Shown: positions 6,126 to 11,784 of the stretch, one piece after another
How positions within the stretch are numbered: the stretch's first letter is position 1
How the letters are laid out: the number at the start of each line of letters is the position of its first letter
Assembly (NCBI GenBank): GCA_030430835.1
Contig: JAUIKJ010000046.1
Span: 1 to 11,784 of the forward strand
Source of the DNA: Candidatus Hydrogenedentota bacterium
GTDB lineage: Bacteria; Hydrogenedentota; Hydrogenedentia; Hydrogenedentales; JAEUWI01
Direction of reading: 5' to 3'
DNA length: 11,784 nt
Notes under the pieces: model-generated
Databases searched by the model: none
Seen by the model: only the letters and a program-made list of their open reading frames with translations
Told to the model about the DNA's origin: nothing
Made by a program: the position numbers and the translations under genes

Positions 6126-7058
6126 ATGGCCTTTTTTACACGGAAACGTTTCGGCGGTGGCCCGCGGGAAACCGCGATTCCCGACGGGCTCTGGATGAAA
6201 TGTCCGGAGTGCCACCAGACCGTATACAAGAATGAAGTCGCCGAAAACCTTCAGTGTTGTCCGCACTGTGGGCACCACCATCGCATGCGCGCGCGGGAAC
6301 GCATCGACGCGCTATTGGATGCGGGCAGCTTCGAGGAGCGCCACGCCCAGGTACAGAGTGCGGATCCCCTTCGCTTCGCCGCCGGTGAAGAGACCTACGC
6401 GGACCGTATCGATCGCGCGAAAGAACAATCCGGTCTGGATGAGGCACTGCTGACCGGCTTCGCCACGATCAACCGGGAACGCGTCGCCGTGGGCGCCATG
6501 GATTCCGCCTTTATCATGGCCAGTATGGGCGCTGCCCTGGGCGAGAAGTTCTGCCGGATCGCCGAGGACGCGATCGCGGAGCGGATCCCGCTCGTTGTCT
6601 TCGCCGCCTCCGGCGGCGCCCGCATGCAGGAGGGCATCCTCGCGCTCTTGCAAATGGCCAAAACTGCGGATGCGGTTCGGCGCCTAAACGAGGCGGGAAT
6701 TCCCTACATCGTGGTGTTGTCCGACCCGACCTCGGGCGGCGTCTTCGCAAGTTTCGCCAGCTTGGGCGACGTGATCCTGGCGGAGCCCAAGGCCTACATC
6801 GGTTTCGCGGGCGCCCGGCTCATCGAGGGTGCGCTCAAACTCAAGCTGCCGGACGGATTCCAGCGCGCCGAGTATCAGTTTGAGAATGGCTTTGTGGATG
6901 CGATTGTCAAGCGCACGGAACTGCGCGACTACCTCAGCCGACTGATTCGCTGTCTGCACCCGAACCCGATCCACGAGGCGGATGCCGCGATCGAAGCGGA
7001 TGCGACGGCGCCGGTGGACGCGGAAGGCGATGTCCCCGTGGACGCGGCCAGCGAATGA
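6126..7058 (+). CDS. accD: Acetyl-CoA carboxylase carboxyltransferase subunit beta
   Basis: With AccA it transfers the carboxyl group from biotin on AccB to acetyl-CoA, making malonyl-CoA for fatty-acid synthesis. The 310-residue product starts at the family-like MAFFTRKRF. A four-cysteine zinc finger is at Cys26, Cys29, Cys45 and Cys48, in CPEC...CPHC with 15 residues between pairs. The crotonase-fold core follows, with ASGGARMQEG at 161-170 as oxyanion/CoA motif, SDPTSGGVFASFASLGD at 199-215, AEPKAYIGFAGARLIE at 219-234 and LPDGFQRAEY at 241-250. The usual GFAGPRVIE reads GFAGARLIE here. The tail (about 284-310) is acidic and Ala/Asp-rich. An upstream in-frame extension to 5964 would overlap the zinc-ribbon gene and is rejected. 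The ribosome binding site is weak, suggesting coupling. accA is not in the window. The stop overlaps the folC start (ATGA). Confidence 0.96.
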   Translation: MAFFTRKRFGGGPRETAIPDGLWMKCPECHQTVYKNEVAENLQCCPHCGHHHRMRARERIDALLDAGSFEERHAQVQSADPLRFAAGEETYADRIDRAKEQSGLDEALLTGFATINRERVAVGAMDSAFIMASMGAALGEKFCRIAEDAIAERIPLVVFAASGGARMQEGILALLQMAKTADAVRRLNEAGIPYIVVLSDPTSGGVFASFASLGDVILAEPKAYIGFAGARLIEGALKLKLPDGFQRAEYQFENGFVDAIVKRTELRDYLSRLIRCLHPNPIHEADAAIEADATAPVDAEGDVPVDAASE

Positions 7059-8353
7059 ACCCGCCGCCGGTCGCACCCGCCGGCAACCCGCTGCGCACGT
7101 ATCTCTTTGACCTCACGATGCACGGTGTGAAGCTGGGACTGGAGAATATCCGTTTCCTTCTGGACCGAGCAGGCAACCCTGAAGGAGCCTACCCCACCGT
7201 ACACGTGGCGGGAACGAACGGCAAGGGCAGCACGCTAGCCCTGCTCGCGTCCATACTCACAGCGGCGGGCTACCGGACTGGCCGCTTCACCAGTCCGCAC
7301 CTGATCGATGTCAACGAGCGCTTCCTGCTCGGGGGGCAACCGGTTTCCGACGTGGCACTGGATGCACAGATTGCGTTCTTCCGAAAAATTGCTTCGGACA
7401 TGGACCACTCCCCCACTTTCTTCGAGATGAACACCGCGATTGCCTTCCGCCTCTTCGCCGAAGCCGCGGTCGATTTGGGGTTAATCGAGGTTGGCATGGG
7501 TGGGCGCTATGACTCGACCAACGTTGTCACGCCGGAAGTCACCGCGATCACCAGCATTGGTCTTGATCACACCGAATTTCTCGGCGACACCCTGGAGGCG
7601 ATTGCCGGGGAGAAGGCGGGAATCATCAAGACGGAAACGCCGGTCGTACTCGGCGACATGCCAGATGGACCGCGCGCGGTCATTGAGGCCGAGGCCGCAC
7701 GGCTTGGCGCGCCCGTTCTGCGTATCGAACGCGACTTCCGTGTCGCGTGCACCGGCACACGTACCGCCCCCAGGCTGCACTACACGTCGTCGTCCCTCAG
7801 CCTGGAAGACCTTGTATTGCCCCTCGCGGGGCGGCACCAACAGTCAAACGCCGGCACCGCCATCATGCTGGCCGAGCAGCTTCGCGCGCGCTTTCCCGCC
7901 ATTACACCGGAAACCATGCGCGCAGGCATCGAAGGGGCGCATTGGCCGTGCCGCATGGAGAAGGTACTCAATCAGCCCCCTGTATACATCGACGTGGCGC
8001 ACAATGCGGCAGGCGCGCAGACCATCGCGGCCGCTCCCGGACGCTGGACCGTGCTCCTGGCGCTGTCTGCCGACAAGGACGCGGCGGGCATGTTGGCGGC
8101 CCTCGCACCGGTTGCAGAGCACTTCATCCTTACCGCCTACTCCGAGCGGCGGGCGATGCCGGTCGAAGGTCTGGCGAAACTTGCTGCGGGATTGCCGCAT
8201 TCCGTCGTCCCGAAGCTCACGGACGCCCTCGACGCGGGCCTTGGCCGGGCGACCGAAGACACTCCGCTGCTGATCACCGGTTCAATCTACACGGCTGGTG
8301 AGGCCCGGTGCGTGCTGATGGATCGCTTCGCCCTGCCGCCAATGCAGTTCTAG
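7055..8353 (+). CDS. folC: Folylpolyglutamate synthase/dihydrofolate synthase
   Basis: A Mur-ligase-family ATP enzyme that adds glutamate to folates and, in bifunctional forms, to dihydropteroate. The 432-residue product (E. coli FolC is 422) shows the P-loop GTNGKGS at 53-59, the folate/ATP-region motif FTSPHLIDVNERF at 78-90, EVGMGGRYDSTNVV at 145-158, SIGLDHTEFLG at 167-177 with the metal-binding His, EKAGIIK at 186-192, and the C-terminal glutamate-ligase motif DVAHN at 313-317. The latter is followed by Ala instead of the usual Pro. HWPCRME at 296-302 corresponds to the common WPGR segment. Whether it retains dihydrofolate synthase activity cannot be told by eye. It overlaps accD by four bases, a common accD-folC pairing, and its stop interlocks with that of the convergent hydrolase gene. 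Confidence 0.95.
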   Translation: MNPPPVAPAGNPLRTYLFDLTMHGVKLGLENIRFLLDRAGNPEGAYPTVHVAGTNGKGSTLALLASILTAAGYRTGRFTSPHLIDVNERFLLGGQPVSDVALDAQIAFFRKIASDMDHSPTFFEMNTAIAFRLFAEAAVDLGLIEVGMGGRYDSTNVVTPEVTAITSIGLDHTEFLGDTLEAIAGEKAGIIKTETPVVLGDMPDGPRAVIEAEAARLGAPVLRIERDFRVACTGTRTAPRLHYTSSSLSLEDLVLPLAGRHQQSNAGTAIMLAEQLRARFPAITPETMRAGIEGAHWPCRMEKVLNQPPVYIDVAHNAAGAQTIAAAPGRWTVLLALSADKDAAGMLAALAPVAEHFILTAYSERRAMPVEGLAKLAAGLPHSVVPKLTDALDAGLGRATEDTPLLITGSIYTAGEARCVLMDRFALPPMQF

Positions 8354-9243
8354 TGCGCGGCGAGGAACGCCGTCAGCGCTTCGAGTAATTCGCTGGAGGC
8401 CGCGGTGGCCGGATGGCTCTTGCCCGGTACGGATACGAAAACACTCTCCGGACGCACCTCATGCAGTTGCACCGCACTGGTGTAGTTCGGGTCCCGCTCG
8501 CCGCACACAACCAGCATCGGCGTATCAATGGACACGACGTCGTCGCGCGTCAACGATAATCCGCGCACGCCGCGCAGCAGCGCCGCCAGGCCGGCCTTGT
8601 CCCCGAGAAACTGCGTCGCCATTTTCACCTGCATTCGATGGAACCAGGTGACGTTGTCGTCGCCTTCTTCGAAGGCCCCGGCCACCGGCTCGACGCTGCG
8701 GCCGGAAGCCAACTGATCGGCGAAGGCCTCAAAATTTGCGAAAGCACTTTCCGCGCTGGGGGCACTGGGGTCCCGCCACCCCGCACCAAGACAGGCCACA
8801 GAGCGCAGGCGCTCCGGGTGCATTGCGGCAAGCTTCAGCGCGACATAGCCTCCCAGCGAGTAACCGGCCACGTGCGCGCGCGGAAGCTCGAGGTGATCCA
8901 TGAGACGCACAACATCTCGTGCCAACTCTGCACCGTAGGCCGTCGGATCATGGGGTTTACTGCTCAGGCCGTGTCCGCGCAGATCGAGCAGGATAACGCG
9001 GTAGTGCTCCCGCAGTGCACGCGTCACGCCGGTGAGGCGCCAGTTAATGTCGCCGTTCACCCCGAAACCGTGCAACAGCACGACGGGGGCGCCTGTACCC
9101 TGCTCGCTATAGTAGAGCCGAACCCCGTCCGTCTCCACGTAGGCGCCCGGCGTACGGTGGAAAACATAGCAATATGTCGCGAACACGCTTCCCGTCATCA
9201 ACACGGTCAGCAGCACCGCAATGGTCGCAAGGCGTCGACGCAT
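8350..9243 (-). CDS. Alpha/beta hydrolase with N-terminal membrane anchor or signal
   Basis: An alpha/beta-fold serine hydrolase of 297 residues; substrate unknown. Residues about 4-27 (MRRRLATIAVLLTVLMTGSV and following) form an Arg-led hydrophobic segment, so the enzyme is probably exported or anchored facing the periplasm. The oxyanion motif LLHGFG is at 56-61, LLDLRGHGLS at 85-94, the nucleophile elbow GYSLGG at 127-132 with Ser129, the acid at Asp251 in VVCGERDPN, and His277 in PGKSHPA. The triad is complete. These motifs fit esterases, haloperoxidase-like hydrolases and C-C hydrolases alike. The ATG at 9243 is chosen; GAGGAG lies 13 bases upstream, which is rather long. The frame continues upstream to 9711, but that part overlaps the preceding gene and looks unlike protein. 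It is last in a three-gene leftward operon. Confidence 0.88.
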   Translation of the reverse strand: MRRRLATIAVLLTVLMTGSVFATYCYVFHRTPGAYVETDGVRLYYSEQGTGAPVVLLHGFGVNGDINWRLTGVTRALREHYRVILLDLRGHGLSSKPHDPTAYGAELARDVVRLMDHLELPRAHVAGYSLGGYVALKLAAMHPERLRSVACLGAGWRDPSAPSAESAFANFEAFADQLASGRSVEPVAGAFEEGDDNVTWFHRMQVKMATQFLGDKAGLAALLRGVRGLSLTRDDVVSIDTPMLVVCGERDPNYTSAVQLHEVRPESVFVSVPGKSHPATAASSELLEALTAFLAAH

Positions 9244-9269
9244 GGCTATGGTCGTGCTCCTCGTTTGGG

Positions 9270-11165
9270 TTAGCCGTAGCGGTATCCGAGTAGATTCCAG
9301 TAGCTGAGCAGCGCCAATACAATGAAGACGACCGTGGTGATGAACCCATAGTAGATACGCGCGCCGGAAGTCCCCTGATTGCGCCGCCGGGCGATGGGTA
9401 CCAGAAGCGCCGCAACAACGGCACAGGGTAGCGCCAGCAAGGGCAGCGCCAACAGCGATGGCAGATACGGCGGCGGACCATAGCCGATGGCGTAGTGCTC
9501 GAGCCGTAGCATCACCACGCCCAGCCCGGCGAGAAAACAGAGCAATAAGGCGGCGGACAGGCTGACCGCGCAGCGCAACGCTCGCAGGGATCTGTCCGCG
9601 CCCTGCTTGCGGCCGCGCCACCCGCGGATCAGCATGACGACGGGATGTGCGGACAGCACGAGTACGCCGGCGGCCAGGCACCCCAAAAGCAGGTTGCCCG
9701 CCTGATACCACGGTATACGGTCATAGGCCGACGCCCCCATGGCGACGTGGGTCGGCGTGCCATCGTCCGACACGATAAAGGCGAGTTTGCGCGCACCGGG
9801 CCGAATCACGCGCGCGCCCTCCTTCGTGCGCACCACATCCCGAAAATACCACGGTTCCACTTCCGTGTAGACCCGTGGCGCATAGTTCGTGCGCGGCCAC
9901 GTCACCCGTATCTCGCCCGGCGCATCCCCCGCGCGCACCTGGATCTCTTCGGCAAACTGGGGGGCGACCGTACCGAACTTGAGGAAGGTGCTGCGGACCC
10001 GGCGATTGTGCAGGTAGCTCCCCGCCGCCTGTGCAACACGCGCCGCGGATCCGTCCGGCACCGCCGGGGCGATCACCGGGGAACGGGGATCCGGAAAGAA
10101 GCGATCAAGGAACTGGCCGCGAATGCGGCCATAGGCCCCGGTGGCGTCGGTCGTAACGGAGACGAAGAGGCCAGTGCCGTCGTCGGGCAACAACATGCAC
10201 AGACTGGAAAAGCCCCACAACAATCCCGTGTGCTGGATCACGCGCTGACCATTGTATTCCGCTTCGCCGAATCCGATGCTTCGTCCGGGCATATTCGGAT
10301 GGTGACGAAAGGGCGATTGGTGCATGCTTCGGTAGCTTTCGGCCTGCATGAGCGCCGGATCATGCTCAAGATGCGCAATCATGAACCGCGCCATATCAAC
10401 CGCCGGCGCAGTCAGCGACGATGCTGGCGGCGTGCGCGGGTAGTCGAAGGGAGCGGGGCGGTACGTGCCATGCCGGTAGTCGTAACCGGTCGCCGCCTCG
10501 GCGATGCGATCGGGCGGGAGGTGAAAGGTGGCGCGCGTCATGTCCAGCGGATCGAAAATGTGCTGCTGCACATAGTCGGTGAAGGCTTGTCCGCTGACTT
10601 CCTCGACGACCAGTCCCGCGAGGGCTACGCCGTGGTTGGAATAGCTTATCGCACTTGCTGGCGGCATCACGCGGGGCGGCAAGCGGTCCCGCAGGTAGGC
10701 CCCCAGGTCCCCCAGTTCCTCCGCGCGTTGTGCCGCCATTCCCAGGAAGCGATCGTCGAAGCCCGCCGTGTGCGTGAGCAGCTGCCGCAAGCTGAGGGGC
10801 GCCCCGTCGAAGTCCGGCACCCACGCACCGTCGAGATAGGTATTCACATCCGCATCAAGATCCACCTTCCCGGCTTCCACGAGTTGCATCACCGCGGTCG
10901 CGGTGATCAGTTTGGAGACGGATGCCACGCGAAACAGGGTGTGCGCAGGATCGATGGATTCCGCACTTTCCACCTCGGAAACGCCGTAGCCCTTGGCAAA
11001 CACGACGGCACCATCCTGCACCACCGCAACCACGGCACCAGGCACGTGATAGCGCGAGAGCGTGTCAGGCACGACTGTGTCGAAGAAGGCCGCGAACGCC
11101 GCTTCCGTATGCGGCGCGGCCGCGGCGGAAAGCGCGAGAGCGAGATAGAATGTGGCGAATCTCAC
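9270..11165 (-). CDS. Serine beta-lactamase-like hydrolase with C-terminal membrane region
   Basis: A class C beta-lactamase/DD-peptidase-fold serine hydrolase of 631 residues. A short N-terminal signal peptide (about 1-17, ending SAAAA) suggests export. The domain at about 24-350 has the three active-site motifs: SVSK at 82-85 (nucleophile Ser82, Lys85), YSN at 175-177, and HTG at 312-314 in place of KTG, as in many esterase-like members. A beta-rich linker (about 375-475) follows. Four hydrophobic segments lie at roughly 490-513, 530-553, 568-591 and 604-623. Such proteins include peptidases, esterases and D-amino-acid-peptide hydrolases, so antibiotic resistance should not be assumed. The GTG at 11165 is chosen because it overlaps the upstream stop (GTGA) and yields the signal peptide; the next Met is too far inside the domain. 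The hydrolase gene follows after 26 bases. Confidence 0.9.
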   Translation of the reverse strand: MRFATFYLALALSAAAAPHTEAAFAAFFDTVVPDTLSRYHVPGAVVAVVQDGAVVFAKGYGVSEVESAESIDPAHTLFRVASVSKLITATAVMQLVEAGKVDLDADVNTYLDGAWVPDFDGAPLSLRQLLTHTAGFDDRFLGMAAQRAEELGDLGAYLRDRLPPRVMPPASAISYSNHGVALAGLVVEEVSGQAFTDYVQQHIFDPLDMTRATFHLPPDRIAEAATGYDYRHGTYRPAPFDYPRTPPASSLTAPAVDMARFMIAHLEHDPALMQAESYRSMHQSPFRHHPNMPGRSIGFGEAEYNGQRVIQHTGLLWGFSSLCMLLPDDGTGLFVSVTTDATGAYGRIRGQFLDRFFPDPRSPVIAPAVPDGSAARVAQAAGSYLHNRRVRSTFLKFGTVAPQFAEEIQVRAGDAPGEIRVTWPRTNYAPRVYTEVEPWYFRDVVRTKEGARVIRPGARKLAFIVSDDGTPTHVAMGASAYDRIPWYQAGNLLLGCLAAGVLVLSAHPVVMLIRGWRGRKQGADRSLRALRCAVSLSAALLLCFLAGLGVVMLRLEHYAIGYGPPPYLPSLLALPLLALPCAVVAALLVPIARRRNQGTSGARIYYGFITTVVFIVLALLSYWNLLGYRYG

Positions 11166-11743
11166 GCTTCGATCCGCGTCCCAAGCACCGCAAGAAACTG
11201 GGCGAGCCAGGCCGGGTGCGCCGGCCACGCCGGCGCACTCACGAGCTTGCCATCGGTGTACGCGGCATCCACGGGAATGTCCTGATAGGTGCCGCCGGCG
11301 GCATTCACTTCCGGCCCCACTGCGGGATAGGCGGCGCACTTCCGGCCCTGGAGCACCCCGGCGGTCGCCAGGATCTGAAGGCCGTGACAGATGGCGGCCA
11401 TGGGCTTGCCGGCACCGTCGAAATGACGGACCAAGTCCAGGACCGCGGGGTTCAGCCGCAGGTACTCTGGCGCACGTCCACCCGGGATCACCAGTGCGTC
11501 AAAGGTCGTTACATCGATCTCGTCAAAGCTTCCATTCAGCGCGAAGTTGTGTCCTGGTTTTTCGCTGTAGGTCTGGTCTCCGTCGAAATCATGGATCGCA
11601 GTTCGGACCGATTCACCGGCCTTCTTGTCTGGACACACCGCGATGACTTCGTGGCCGACGGCATAGAGCGCCTGGAAGGGCACCATGACCTCGTAATCCT
11701 CGACATAGTCACCAACAATCATCAGAATTCGCTTTGCGGCCAT
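11162..11743 (-). CDS. DJ-1/PfpI family protein (class I amidotransferase-like)
   Basis: A 193-residue cytosolic protein of the DJ-1/PfpI superfamily, whose members act as proteases, deglycase-like or glyoxalase-like enzymes, or stress chaperones. Visible are the first strand KRILMIVGDYVEDYE with Glu15 in the position of the conserved acid, VIPGGRAPEYLR at 85-96, and the nucleophile elbow AAICHGLQIL at 116-125 with Cys119 followed by His120. The layout resembles the PfpI/YhbO branch, although the C-terminal part is not diagnostic. AGGAG lies six bases before the ATG. It is the first gene of the leftward operon; its stop overlaps the start of the beta-lactamase-like gene by four bases. The lack of a signal peptide contrasts with its two exported partners. 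Specific activity unknown. Confidence 0.9.
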   Translation of the reverse strand: MAAKRILMIVGDYVEDYEVMVPFQALYAVGHEVIAVCPDKKAGESVRTAIHDFDGDQTYSEKPGHNFALNGSFDEIDVTTFDALVIPGGRAPEYLRLNPAVLDLVRHFDGAGKPMAAICHGLQILATAGVLQGRKCAAYPAVGPEVNAAGGTYQDIPVDAAYTDGKLVSAPAWPAHPAWLAQFLAVLGTRIEA

Positions 11744-11784
11744 GTATAACTCCTGTCCCAGTTTTGACGCAGATCCAACGGACA

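Noticed and set aside
9232..9255. ATA at 9249 as the hydrolase start, because it lies seven bases after GAGGAG
   Set aside because: ATA initiation is extremely rare, and the ATG two codons later gives the same signal segment, so ATG 9243 is kept.
9270..11165. Calling the beta-lactamase-fold protein an antibiotic-resistance gene
   Set aside because: The SxxK, YxN and HTG motifs are shared by esterases and DD-peptidases. The membrane tail and operon context do not indicate a resistance role.
9645..11285. 546-codon open frame on the plus strand opposite the beta-lactamase-like gene
   Set aside because: Arg/His-rich composition with no domain, and it fully overlaps a gene with three intact active-site motifs on the other strand.

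Overview
The window is a compact, GC-rich bacterial chromosome segment made mostly of housekeeping genes. It contains no mobile element, CRISPR array or phage gene. It suggests a Gram-negative-type bacterium: ribosomal protein S1 has six S1 domains, the tRNA encodes its CCA end, promoters are sigma70-like, and the order tRNA-Gln/prs/rplY/pth resembles that of many Proteobacteria. The phylum cannot be fixed from the sequence. The expected ispE before tRNA-Gln and ychF after pth are absent, so a deep-branching or uncultured lineage is possible; that is inference.

Layout. Positions 46-1959 (minus) encode ribosomal protein S1. The 279-base gap that follows holds two back-to-back sigma70-like promoters, each TTGACT with an 18-base spacer: one drives rpsA leftwards, the other drives a tRNA-Gln(TTG) rightwards, and a strong GC hairpin lies in the tRNA leader. 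The tRNA appears to be the first gene of a rightward operon: prs (PRPP synthetase), rplY (L25/Ctc), pth (peptidyl-tRNA hydrolase) and ilvN (acetolactate synthase small subunit). The theme is translation plus nucleotide and amino-acid supply.

Positions 5122-5379 contain no convincing gene but are not empty. A promoter-like pair overlaps the end of ilvN, about 195 bases of highly foldable sequence follow, and a textbook intrinsic terminator ends 46 bases before the next start codon. The 5' part can pair with one arm of the terminator, which is the geometry of an attenuator. This is the best candidate here for something undescribed.

The next rightward operon is a zinc-ribbon/coiled-coil protein, accD (acetyl-CoA carboxylase carboxyltransferase beta) and folC (folylpolyglutamate/dihydrofolate synthase), with an 11-base gap and then a 4-base overlap. 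It meets a leftward operon head to head: the two final stop codons share one CTAG tetranucleotide at 8350-8353, leaving no intergenic terminator.

The leftward operon (11743 to 8350) encodes, in transcription order, a DJ-1/PfpI-family protein, a secreted serine beta-lactamase-like hydrolase with four C-terminal membrane segments, and an N-terminally anchored alpha/beta hydrolase. The first two genes overlap by 4 bases and the last two are 26 bases apart. Their shared substrate is unknown.

Positions 1-45, after the rpsA stop, show no recognisable terminator or gene. Positions 11744-11784 hold only the ribosome binding site of the DJ-1 gene and an incomplete upstream region.
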